A DNA stretch of 64,000 nucleotides from Flavobacterium turcicum (GTDB lineage: Bacteria; Bacteroidota; Bacteroidia; Flavobacteriales; Flavobacteriaceae): assembly GCF_011365745.1 (NCBI RefSeq), contig NZ_JAAOBY010000005.1:124001-188000 (forward strand). The letters run 5' to 3'. Below the pieces are notes generated by a model that saw nothing but the letters and a program-made list of their open reading frames with translations, was not told the origin of the DNA and ran no database searches. Each line of letters starts with the position of its first letter. The stretch's first letter is position 1. This document shows, in pieces, positions 33,401-41,822 of the stretch. Position numbers and translations under genes: made by a program.

Positions 33401-36134
33401 TAATATCTCCATCGCCATTTTCGAAACCTAAAAGTGCATTGATATTACCAGCACCTGATTCATCTACATCAAATATACTGTCGTTGTCGCTGTCTAGATC
33501 CAAATAATTAGGAACGCCATCGCCATCAGTGTCTAAGGTTGGTAAGGCTGCTATCGCCTCGGCCAAGTCATGTAAACCATTTGAATTTATATCTACCCAA
33601 GCGGCATCAACTTTACCTTTTCCATTACTCAAGCTACCCAATCCAATTTCAATTACATCTTCTATTCCGTCATTATCGGAGTCCAAATCAAACAGATCAG
33701 CAACGCTATCGCCATCACGATCGCATAATGTTTGCGATATCAGGATGTCATCCAAAGCCAAGTCATTACCTCCGCCGCCTGGTGCATTATTTTTGAACCG
33801 AATGGTAAAAGCATTGACATTGCCGAGATTGACACTAGTAGAAAACTGCATCCATTGACCTTGTGTACAAGAATTGTCAAGTACATTACTGGAACAACGA
33901 CCGATATCTCCAGTATTAAACGTATTCAATAAATTGTTAGATAGGTCATAAAATTCAACCGTAATATTGGGTAAAATTGAACCGGGATAGGTATTAGCTG
34001 CCATGATATTGAGCGCCCAAAAACTGTAGGTTATAGGTAAATTAGACAATACTCCAGTTATAGTAGTTTCATAAAAAGTGCCTGGAGTAAAACTTGCATT
34101 AAATACAGCCATTCTTCCGTTTGTATCTCCTGGTGTATGATCTTCACCATTGTACCAAGCTAAATCTCCATGGATATTTTCAGGATCGCTAGCGGTTGTT
34201 CCTGTTATTTTTGACACAACGGTATATTCACCATCATCTAAAATCTTTGAAGTTTGAAACGGGCAATCGGTTGTGTTGGTTCCTACAATTCCATCCTCAT
34301 AGCAATAAGTGGTAGTTGCATTGTAAGTTGCTGTAAAGTTAGAGGTACGTGCGCCTGTACCAAAAGTTTCGTTCAAAAATTTATAATCAACTTTACTGCC
34401 ATTTGAACTGTTGCAATTATTTTCTTCGGTGATGTCGGTAATGCCATCGTTATCATCATCAATATCAAAATTGTCAAAAACACCATCACCATCACTATCA
34501 AAAAAACTTTGAATTCCTGTTCCTTGTATTGCGAAATCGAATGGGTTTTCGTTGCTATCATTGTTAGCTATAGATAGTGTCGCATTTTTAAGTCCTACAG
34601 TACTCGGATTAAAACTTATAGAGAATGTGCTTGATGCACCAATAGCAATTATTAAAGTAGGAGACGTATTTACACTAAAATCAGCAGCATTGGGTCCGCT
34701 AAAACTGATGGCTCCAATAAGTAGTGGTGCGTTTCCGGTATTTAAAATTGTAAACGTTTTTGTGATAATTCCTGTGCTGATTTCCATAGATCCAAAGCTG
34801 GTCCAATCGGCTGTTGTAGGAGTGAGGTCACCATCACTTATTGCTAAGGAATTACCTGTTATTGAAATTTCGGGTTCAGCAACTGTTGCAGTCACAGCCA
34901 CTCGGGTGGGTGAAGTACAAGATAAAGTGCTTGTTTCAACATAATAGGTGGTTGTTGTGTTGATAAGTGGTGTAATAAAAGTTGGGCCTGCACCTAGGGC
35001 TAAGCCGCCACTAGGAGCGCTAAACCACGAGATAGTGCCTGCTGATGCAATTGCTGAAAGCGTTACTAAGCCAGGTCCTATTGTGCTGCCGGTAGTTGTG
35101 CCAGAAATGGTCGGTACTGCATTCACAGTAATGTTTGCAACGTTGTTTAATGAAAGAGTTGCACTGCAAATAGTTGGTGACACCCCACTTGAAAGGTTTG
35201 TAATGGTTAAAGTAGTAGCTCCCGCATTGTTTAGTGCCGTAGTAGAAAAACTTCCGCTGCCTAGTAGGTTAACTGCCATAGTGGCCGTAAGTCCTGTAGC
35301 CGTGTTGGCTCCTGATAAGTTATAAGTTACTGTGTAATTACCCGAAGGTAAGTTTAATGCGAGACCGAGTACGTTAATTGTGCTGCTTGCTCCTGCGCAA
35401 ATTGGAAGCCCTGCTGTGGTAGAAAGTAGTAAATAGGTAGGACAAAGCCATGTTAAAGCTACTTTTCCTGAAGCACCAAAAGCGCCGTTATCATTGTTTT
35501 TTCCTCCGCCGCCTCCGCCACCCGGATTAACTCCCGCCGTCGCGATTCCGGCTGCAGCACCGTTACCACCATTGCCGCCACCACTTGGGGCGATTGCTCC
35601 AGATTGTAAAAGCGCGGTTGTGCCCTGAAGTAAGGTTCCTGCTGATGAACCTCCACCGCCACCATTAGTTCCTCCATTGGCTCCATTTCCGCCCGAAAGA
35701 GTTAAGTCACCAATACTGGTTACACTGCTGCCTCCAGTTGCTCCAGTCGTTCCATTATTAGGAACTGTATTTCCTCCTTTGGCTAAAAGCGTACTGTTGT
35801 TAATTACCCACGAATCTCCGCCCGGTGACGTAGCACTGCTGCTTCCAGCTCCTACCGATAAGTTGTAAGTAGTACCATTTGAAACGGCTATGGTTTTGCG
35901 GGCATAAGCTCCTCCGCCGCCTCCGGCATAAGTGCTGTTGCCTGAGGTTTTACTGCCGCCTTTACCTCCGCCGCCCCATGCTTCTGCCTGTATAGTAGTT
36001 ACTCCTGATGGAACAGAAAAAGTATGAAGTCCTGCTGTAGTAAAGGAAAACGTTTGTGCTAAAGCAGTATATTGTAAGGTTACAAATAGACAAATAGTAC
36101 TTATTAACGTGAATAGAGGTAGAGTTTTATTCAT
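30471..36134 (-). CDS. Giant T9SS-exported surface protein, glycine-rich and TSP3-containing
   Basis: A 1887-aa secreted protein. Signal peptide 1-27; a very glycine-rich region (about 35-225, 'AWGGGGKGG' and similar); Ig/SprB-like repeats (about 230-420); a choice-of-anchor D type beta-sandwich (about 425-540); calcium-binding thrombospondin type 3-like stretches ('DSDGDGVFDNFDIDDDNDGI', also about 810-1040); a LamG/concanavalin-like domain (about 1045-1200); a module shared with its neighbour (about 1300-1750); and a C-terminal T9SS type A sorting domain (about 1810-1887, with 'GVYIVSVKTTKGQINKKIIIP'). It is probably a cell-surface adhesin or matrix protein; no enzyme domain was seen. Confidence 0.85.
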   Translation of the reverse strand: MNKTLPLFTLISTICLFVTLQYTALAQTFSFTTAGLHTFSVPSGVTTIQAEAWGGGGKGGSKTSGNSTYAGGGGGAYARKTIAVSNGTTYNLSVGAGSSSATSPGGDSWVINNSTLLAKGGNTVPNNGTTGATGGSSVTSIGDLTLSGGNGANGGTNGGGGGSSAGTLLQGTTALLQSGAIAPSGGGNGGNGAAAGIATAGVNPGGGGGGGKNNDNGAFGASGKVALTWLCPTYLLLSTTAGLPICAGASSTINVLGLALNLPSGNYTVTYNLSGANTATGLTATMAVNLLGSGSFSTTALNNAGATTLTITNLSSGVSPTICSATLSLNNVANITVNAVPTISGTTTGSTIGPGLVTLSAIASAGTISWFSAPSGGLALGAGPTFITPLINTTTTYYVETSTLSCTSPTRVAVTATVAEPEISITGNSLAISDGDLTPTTADWTSFGSMEISTGIITKTFTILNTGNAPLLIGAISFSGPNAADFSVNTSPTLIIAIGASSTFSISFNPSTVGLKNATLSIANNDSNENPFDFAIQGTGIQSFFDSDGDGVFDNFDIDDDNDGITDITEENNCNSSNGSKVDYKFLNETFGTGARTSNFTATYNATTTYCYEDGIVGTNTTDCPFQTSKILDDGEYTVVSKITGTTASDPENIHGDLAWYNGEDHTPGDTNGRMAVFNASFTPGTFYETTITGVLSNLPITYSFWALNIMAANTYPGSILPNITVEFYDLSNNLLNTFNTGDIGRCSSNVLDNSCTQGQWMQFSTSVNLGNVNAFTIRFKNNAPGGGGNDLALDDILISQTLCDRDGDSVADLFDLDSDNDGIEDVIEIGLGSLSNGKGKVDAAWVDINSNGLHDLAEAIAALPTLDTDGDGVPNYLDLDSDNDSIFDVDESGAGNINALLGFENGDGDINGDGVGDGLETESFRNKDMNGDGNTEGFGDGILDIYDYGTGANQYGNLGQGSLLAPFLDFLLDTNGNGIPNYLDIKSNGITFDLSHTATLYPNKILDANNDGIIDGGADIDKDGILDAFDTNTTVFGSPRDINTKLFLNFDGRNDFIQSSSLLGGLGGATLMCWIDINPSFSAEGILLGQDQFHLKIDASRKLVVTLNGQSIQTSVSLNTAQWYHVGAVFNGNSLKLFLNGNVVGVLSISGSIAPDLSIFTVGKNPLLNSQFFRGKIDEIRVFGKALTDTQLQRMVYQEIQSVGSQIQGTVIPKNIASGSDLLSITDMLHYFRMDTYKDDVIDDLTTVGIDLIGAKLFNFKNMNVQEAPMPFITERDGDFSLAANSPTKEVRGQDIMDQDWSIVHVRHNITESANTIDLGMFVDAGKTVTVTNDSKLQNDWYLALNGKIDLVGMSQLVQTAESDLAPTSTGFIERDQQGQTNLFNYNYWSSPVSPINATTNNTDYSVKSVFKDGTNPANPVDINWIDGLNSSATAPLSVTRYWLYKFENNASAYANWIKITENSSLRVGQGFTLKGSGAGTALQNYTFVGKPNNGTITTNTVSANQLLLTGNPYPSALNAVQFITDNLATIDNFENTGINGTLYFWEHASNNNTHYLKDYQGGYAVFNLSGGLPPVVPELIAGVGLSNKVPKQFIPVGQGFFVYGKSGGGGSVNFNNGQRAFQKETAAVSTTLFKTKNDSKNAVAKPNNDNDSVLADTFKRVRLGINSASGYHRQLLLAFMEDKATDGFDFGYDGMTMDNLPADMYYLQGTNPLVIQGVGRFDTTASYPLGIKTDREGPVTFLIDGTENFDNQQMMFIHDMSNNTYHNIHNGSFTVNLPLGKIENRFALTFADKTLGTNDQEIDNNQITVTHSRSKSQLEITNTTIDNSVETVKMYSILGQIIAEWDAKDNGVQQGILPIKSVTSGVYIVSVKTTKGQINKKIIIP

Positions 36135-36371
36135 AATTTAATATTGTTTAATTATTAATTTATGGTATTTAGTTTCTTTCTCTTGTTCTGGTGTTTTTTA
36201 GAGAAGTTTTTTATCTAATAAAAATACTTACTTTTATAAAAAAAACGTTTAAAAGTATAAAATAATCGTTGAAATGCACTTTTATTCTTATTTTGTAAGA
36301 ATAATTTTTAAATTTTATTTTTTGTTTATTAATATTTTTAATGGTTTGATTTTTAATGCGATAATTAAATT

Positions 36372-36414
36372 GTAAAAAAAAAGAGACCTCTCTGGTGGAG
36401 AAGTCTCTTTTTTT
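36372..36414 (-). terminator. Terminator after the 1701-aa surface protein
   Basis: The stem AGAGAC(C)TCTC/GAGA(A)GTCTCT with a short loop is followed on the minus strand by T9. It lies about 20 nt past the stop of the 36433-41538 gene. The rest of the 298-nt gap to the next start is AT-rich with no gene seen. Confidence 0.8.
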
Positions 36415-36432
36415 AAGTGTAAAAAATTAAAG

Positions 36433-39400
36433 TTACTTGACAATAATTTTTTGTGTCATAATGCCTTTTGAAGTTTTAATTTTTACAATGTAAAACTCAG
36501 AGCTGTTTTCAGTGATTGGCAATTTATGATAAAATTGTGTTTTATCTTTTATGTCCCAAGTTTTGATACATGCCCCTTGAATATTATACAATTGTACTGT
36601 TTCGATAGTGGCATCTTTAACACCGTTTGTAATGTTTAAGGTGTTGTTGTATCTTGTGAATACCGCTTCAATACTGTTATTGTCAGTGGTTGGTTGCTCA
36701 ATAGCAGTTACTGCTTTTTTATCTGTAAAGTGTAATGCGAAACGAGTTTTGTCTTCACCTTTGGCAACAAGTACTTCAAACGGTCCTTTTTTGATGCTAT
36801 TATAGGTATCGGTTTGAGCATCGTAAATAAAGTAGTTTTGATCAGCATCAAAGTTTTCAAGGTTATCAATTACAAATGATACTTTACCTTCCTCAGCCAT
36901 TTTTACTGCAATCGGGTACGAGGCTTCTTTATTAAAGTATCCTTCACCTTGAATGCTCAACATTTGATCTTTGTTCAATAAATACATATCGCTCGGTGAC
37001 CCATCAATGTTTGGTGCATCATAACCAGGATTGATGTCGTTATTGGCTTGTTCATCCATAAATGCTAAAAGCACTTGACGGTGGAAATTGTTACTCAATA
37101 TATTAAATCCGATATGGATTTTTTTATTAGAGCCGGGCTCTAACATCGTATCGCTATTGTCGGTCCAATGGTCTTGTACCGGTGCTTTACTTGATGTTGT
37201 GCGATACATTGTTTGAGATGATGTGTTTGCGGATCCGTCTGGATTGGTTTCTTTAAAAAAGTCTCTTTGTCCGTTGTTGAATTGCAAGGTCGTACCACCA
37301 CCACTTGTAGTACCAATCACAAAGAAGCCTTGCCCTACTGGAATATATTGGTTTGGTGCTACTCTGGTAGAAGTACCTGAAGGGTTAATGAAATTCACTC
37401 CCATTGAACTAGGTAGTGTTCCTCCTGAATTATTTCTGATAGCATAACCCCCTAAATAATCTTTTAAAAAGTGTGAATTATTGGCGCTATAATGTTCCCA
37501 AAAGTATAAGTTACCAGTTATAACACCAACATTGTCATTGATGAACTGTGTAGCATTTAAAGCTGATGGATATGGGTTACCAACTAATAACAGTTGATTT
37601 TTTCCTACAGTATTGTTAATTGTTCCGTTATTTGGTTTACCAATAAACACTAAATTTTGTGTAGCCGTTGCAGCTCCACTACCTTTTAAGGTAAATCCTT
37701 GACCTGCACGTAAAGTTGCATTCTCGTTAATTCTACTCCAGTTTGCGTAATTATTAGATAAATTATCAAATTTATTAATCCAATAATTAGACAAAGTTCT
37801 TGGTGTTGTGGCATTGTTTGCATTTAAGCTAGACGTCCATTGAAAAGCAGCAGGACTAGCTGGATTGGTACCATCGCGAAGTACCCCTGCTACTGTATAA
37901 TCGGAATTATTGAGTGGATTGCTAATCGGTCCAACAGGTGATCCCCAATAGTTGTAGTTGTAAAAATTAGCTTGTCCTTGTTGATCGCGTTCTATTTTTC
38001 CAGTTATTGTGACAGCTAAATCACTACCAGTCTTTTGTACCAATTGTGAACGACCTACTAAGTCAATTGTTCCATCTAATTTTAAATAATGGGTTACTTC
38101 CATTTTTGTTCCATCAGTTTGTGTCCCTGAAAGTGAATTTGCTGTTACCGTATTGGTATTGACAAACAAACCTAGTATTGTTTTGTTGCCTCTTGATCTA
38201 ATATTATTTTTTGTTCTTACAATATTCCAGTCTATTGAAGGTTTAGGTATTATATTTATAATTGACAGGCTGTGAGGAACATCTTGAATGGAACCGAAAG
38301 CCCACACTGCATTATCTTCCCAATCTCCATCTACTGAAGATTCATAGGGCAAAGGTGCTGTTTGAACATTTATAGATATTTTATCAGGAATTACTAAACT
38401 TCCTCGGTTCACGTTTTTTGAATCATCATCAAGGTGTGTTCCTATGTAAGAGTTCATTGAGTAGTATGCAAATAAATTATTCCAAAGTAATGCACTAACA
38501 TCATTTTTAGTAATTGTTGATGGAATGATTGTTCCTATTGTACCCGTACCGCTCTCCAGTATTTCTTGATTCATGATGAATTGAATTTCAGTTGCTGTTA
38601 GTACACGATCCCACATTCTAAGTTCGTCTATATCTCCTTTGAACAAGTTGTTAATAGAAGTTTTACTTAAGTATTGACCACCAATACTAAAGATTCCTGT
38701 TGATGGAGTAATTGGACCAGTCATCGTTGTCACTGATTTTTCGAAAACACCATCTATGTATATGCTTAATGTACTACCAGTATAGGTAAATGCTATGTTG
38801 TGCCATTTTGCATCTGGAAACGCAGTATTTGATACAGTACTTCGTAATGTAGTACCATTATAAAATTCAAAGCGAACTCTATTGTCGTTTTGTAAAACTA
38901 TTTGATAGCCATTTCCAGCTGCAGATTTTTTAGATAAAATAGTTCTTTCGGTACCTGACGTATTAGCGCCATTTGGACGTATCCAAGTCATTACCGTAAA
39001 TGAGGCAGGTAAATCATTCGTAGCATCTACTCGAACATAATCGTCAAAACCGTCTAAGGTAATGTGTAACGGGTTTGTAGCTCTGTGTGCAACACCAAAA
39101 GTGATGTACTTGGTGCCATCAAAATCATACAGACATGTTTGATTGCCTCCTGTTGTTGACATAAATACGGTCTCTAAACCTGTCGTAAATGCAGCATTAG
39201 TAGCTACAACCATCACATAAGCATCTGTCGGTCCCAGCGCAGGCAAACCACTTACAAAAGATGCAGTTGGAATAGCAACCCTAGTTGTAGGTACATCACC
39301 GTTTACTTCATTTACCTTCCATTTGCGATTAACAACTTCTGTAATTGTTGTGATGGTAGTTGGTCCAAGTGAGATAGGTAAATCAACACCAGAATCTATC

Positions 39401-41538
39401 ATGCTACCATTGTCAGAGCCCCAGATTAAAAAGTTTCTATCAGTGGGGAAAGTATTGGTATTGGCATTATTGGTTGCGAGTACATCGCCAAGGCCAATTG
39501 TTAAAACTGTACCTGCATTTTCACTTTTTGATTGTTTTTGGTTTAATGCACTACTATCATCACGTCCAATTCCTGCAATATTATAATTAAAGCCATTATT
39601 GGCTACTGTATTCCAAATTGTATTTCCATTTGAATCTAAGTAATCCGTATCACCTAAATTTGTTGCCGTTGTGCTATTAGTAGCATGCAGTGTTATTCCA
39701 TTTTTGATGGCTAGGTAAGATTCTATTTTCTTTTTATCTACAGCAGATTTTGGGCTAGAGTAGGAAATAATTTCGGATATTTTTCCGTCTAAATAGGAGT
39801 CCGCATCATTACCATTTAGTGAAAATCTACCCACACCAAGATTGTATTGAAGGTTGTTGAATTCCGAAAAATTTAAAGTACCGGTAACTGTAATCTGATC
39901 CGTTGCAACAGATTCTCCTGCGTAATTGTCGATACGAACGCCATTTTTATAAATTTCTGTAGCTGTACCTGCTGCATTTGTTTTTACGTTATAAATAGTT
40001 GTTTCTTGAACGTAAGTATCTGTTGTAGATGCGTAGGCTCTACCATAAGAATTAGTTGATGGAGATTGCGGTACAGATCCTATACTGTGTGAGACAATTT
40101 CGTTTTTGTATCTGGCAGTAAAGGGACCTACTGCAAATGCGGTACCATCAAGATGAAAAGAACTTACAGAGGTTCTACCAGATATCGGTGCTTGACTTAA
40201 TACTGACGTACTACTTACGGTATTATTTGTCTTAACAACTATAAAATAATCTTGAGAGTAAAAACCACCTTTACCTCTCATCGATGTAGCTCCTGCATCA
40301 GTAAAATCTACAATCGGGTTGTAATTAATGTTTCTTGCACCATCTCTAAAAATAGGTCTAGATGCCCCAATACCTACTGCATCATTGTTATTTGCTTGGT
40401 CGCTCCAGGTACTTAATGCAACTCCATCTGCGGTAGTACTTGTGCCATTATTGGCTTTTAACCATAATTGTAAATTATTTGGTGAATTCCCTGGTGTTAA
40501 TGGTTTGTTGGCAAATGGAGTTATTGGATCTCCTTTTACAAAGAAATTATCTACTGCAACCCCTCTACCGACAGTGCTGCCGTTTGAATTAAAAACCACT
40601 CTAAATCTCAAATTTGATTGATTGTCTAGTATGTTACTTTGAGTGCTGCGCTCCACAAAATTATTAACTCCAGGAATTAGTGCGGGTTGCAATTCACCAA
40701 AACCTAAAGTACTGCCAAGGGAACTAGATAGGGCGTTTGTATTGCTTACTTTATACCAAGACTCAGAATTAATATATGCTCCCAGGACGTTCCAGGTAAC
40801 TCCGTTGTTAATGCTATACTGAATTTGCATTCCATCGTTAGAATCAGGGATGTCTTCCCGCAAATCAACATGAATTCTAATGTTTGTGTAGTTAGCGGTA
40901 CTTATATTCGGTGAAGTTAATGTAGCTTGTGTATTGTTGGCATAGTTGTTTCCCAGTCTCCAATAATTTCCTTCTGCAAGGAAAGGTGTAGAACCATATT
41001 GCCAGTTACTTCCGCCGGTACTAACCGCAGTCCACCCTCCATTGTTTGCATCAAAATTTTCATAGTATAGCGTGTAGCTTTGAGTAGGGAAACTAGTTCC
41101 TGTACCGCTGATACTGAAAGTATAAGGGTTTTTGCCACTCACATTTGTTGAAAAAGATAATGTTGCATTTCTAGTCCCTAAAGCTGAGGGATTAAAACCT
41201 ATTTCAAATGTTGTGGTCCCTCCTAATGCTGGGGTCGTTTGTGGTGGTCTTACAACGAAAAAGTCAGTTGCATTTGGTCCAGTAAAGGTGATAGCTCCAG
41301 GATTAAGTGTTGCAAGAAGCGCGTTATTTTGAATGGTAAAAACTTTTGTAATTACTCCAGAAGTTTCATTTGTAGAACCAAAATTTGTTTGATCAGCAAC
41401 GTTCGGGGTAGTATCATTGTTACTAATCAATATGCCTTTTCCATAAACATCAATTTGCTGAGCAAACAAAACGGAACAATTTAAAATAAAAAACACATTG
41501 AAAATTTTGTTCAATTTTTTAAGTAAAACTTTATTCAT
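36433..41538 (-). CDS. Giant T9SS-exported surface protein with LamG-like domains
   Basis: A 1701-aa secreted protein. Signal peptide 1-27 (ending LFAQ); choice-of-anchor D domain (about 28-150); a MAM/CUB-like jelly-roll region (about 155-335); a LamG-like domain with 'NLQLWLKANNG' and an associated DUF8202-like segment (about 350-620); a second LamG domain (about 820-1000, 'ITLDGFDDYVRVDA'); a module shared with the 1887-aa neighbour (about 1080-1550); and a C-terminal T9SS type A sorting domain (about 1620-1701, 'LYNIQGACIKTWD'). Multiple LamG domains point to glycan or protein binding at the surface. Confidence 0.85.
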   Translation of the reverse strand: MNKVLLKKLNKIFNVFFILNCSVLFAQQIDVYGKGILISNNDTTPNVADQTNFGSTNETSGVITKVFTIQNNALLATLNPGAITFTGPNATDFFVVRPPQTTPALGGTTTFEIGFNPSALGTRNATLSFSTNVSGKNPYTFSISGTGTSFPTQSYTLYYENFDANNGGWTAVSTGGSNWQYGSTPFLAEGNYWRLGNNYANNTQATLTSPNISTANYTNIRIHVDLREDIPDSNDGMQIQYSINNGVTWNVLGAYINSESWYKVSNTNALSSSLGSTLGFGELQPALIPGVNNFVERSTQSNILDNQSNLRFRVVFNSNGSTVGRGVAVDNFFVKGDPITPFANKPLTPGNSPNNLQLWLKANNGTSTTADGVALSTWSDQANNNDAVGIGASRPIFRDGARNINYNPIVDFTDAGATSMRGKGGFYSQDYFIVVKTNNTVSSTSVLSQAPISGRTSVSSFHLDGTAFAVGPFTARYKNEIVSHSIGSVPQSPSTNSYGRAYASTTDTYVQETTIYNVKTNAAGTATEIYKNGVRIDNYAGESVATDQITVTGTLNFSEFNNLQYNLGVGRFSLNGNDADSYLDGKISEIISYSSPKSAVDKKKIESYLAIKNGITLHATNSTTATNLGDTDYLDSNGNTIWNTVANNGFNYNIAGIGRDDSSALNQKQSKSENAGTVLTIGLGDVLATNNANTNTFPTDRNFLIWGSDNGSMIDSGVDLPISLGPTTITTITEVVNRKWKVNEVNGDVPTTRVAIPTASFVSGLPALGPTDAYVMVVATNAAFTTGLETVFMSTTGGNQTCLYDFDGTKYITFGVAHRATNPLHITLDGFDDYVRVDATNDLPASFTVMTWIRPNGANTSGTERTILSKKSAAGNGYQIVLQNDNRVRFEFYNGTTLRSTVSNTAFPDAKWHNIAFTYTGSTLSIYIDGVFEKSVTTMTGPITPSTGIFSIGGQYLSKTSINNLFKGDIDELRMWDRVLTATEIQFIMNQEILESGTGTIGTIIPSTITKNDVSALLWNNLFAYYSMNSYIGTHLDDDSKNVNRGSLVIPDKISINVQTAPLPYESSVDGDWEDNAVWAFGSIQDVPHSLSIINIIPKPSIDWNIVRTKNNIRSRGNKTILGLFVNTNTVTANSLSGTQTDGTKMEVTHYLKLDGTIDLVGRSQLVQKTGSDLAVTITGKIERDQQGQANFYNYNYWGSPVGPISNPLNNSDYTVAGVLRDGTNPASPAAFQWTSSLNANNATTPRTLSNYWINKFDNLSNNYANWSRINENATLRAGQGFTLKGSGAATATQNLVFIGKPNNGTINNTVGKNQLLLVGNPYPSALNATQFINDNVGVITGNLYFWEHYSANNSHFLKDYLGGYAIRNNSGGTLPSSMGVNFINPSGTSTRVAPNQYIPVGQGFFVIGTTSGGGTTLQFNNGQRDFFKETNPDGSANTSSQTMYRTTSSKAPVQDHWTDNSDTMLEPGSNKKIHIGFNILSNNFHRQVLLAFMDEQANNDINPGYDAPNIDGSPSDMYLLNKDQMLSIQGEGYFNKEASYPIAVKMAEEGKVSFVIDNLENFDADQNYFIYDAQTDTYNSIKKGPFEVLVAKGEDKTRFALHFTDKKAVTAIEQPTTDNNSIEAVFTRYNNTLNITNGVKDATIETVQLYNIQGACIKTWDIKDKTQFYHKLPITENSSEFYIVKIKTSKGIMTQKIIVK

Positions 41539-41767
41539 AAGCTAAGTTTTTGACAATTTATATTTGTGGTATTTACGTAAAGTATTCTAATTTGGTTTTT
41601 AAGGTGTCGTTTTCTGACTAAACTTAATGAAAAATAATTTTCAAAAGTACAGTATTTATTTTTAATTCAAATCTATTTTTATCGATAAAAAGCATTTTAT
41701 GCCGCTTAAATTCAATATTTTAAGATTTGTTTTATTTTTATCTAAAAATACTGAAATTTTAGAGAAA

Positions 41768-41798
41768 CAAAAAAGCTACCAGAATACGATAGCTTTTT
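41768..41798 (-). terminator. Terminator after the first M14 carboxypeptidase
   Basis: The stem AAAAGCTA/TAGCTTTT with an 11-nt loop is followed on the minus strand by TTTTTTGTTT. It lies about 25 nt after the stop codon at 41823. Confidence 0.65.
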
Positions 41799-41822
41799 GA
41801 TTTTTTATGATGTTTCTTAGCT

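Noticed and set aside
34552..35325. Plus-strand open frames opposite the 1887-aa protein
   Set aside because: They are antisense frames produced by the repetitive codons of the large gene; they have no family similarity or start context.
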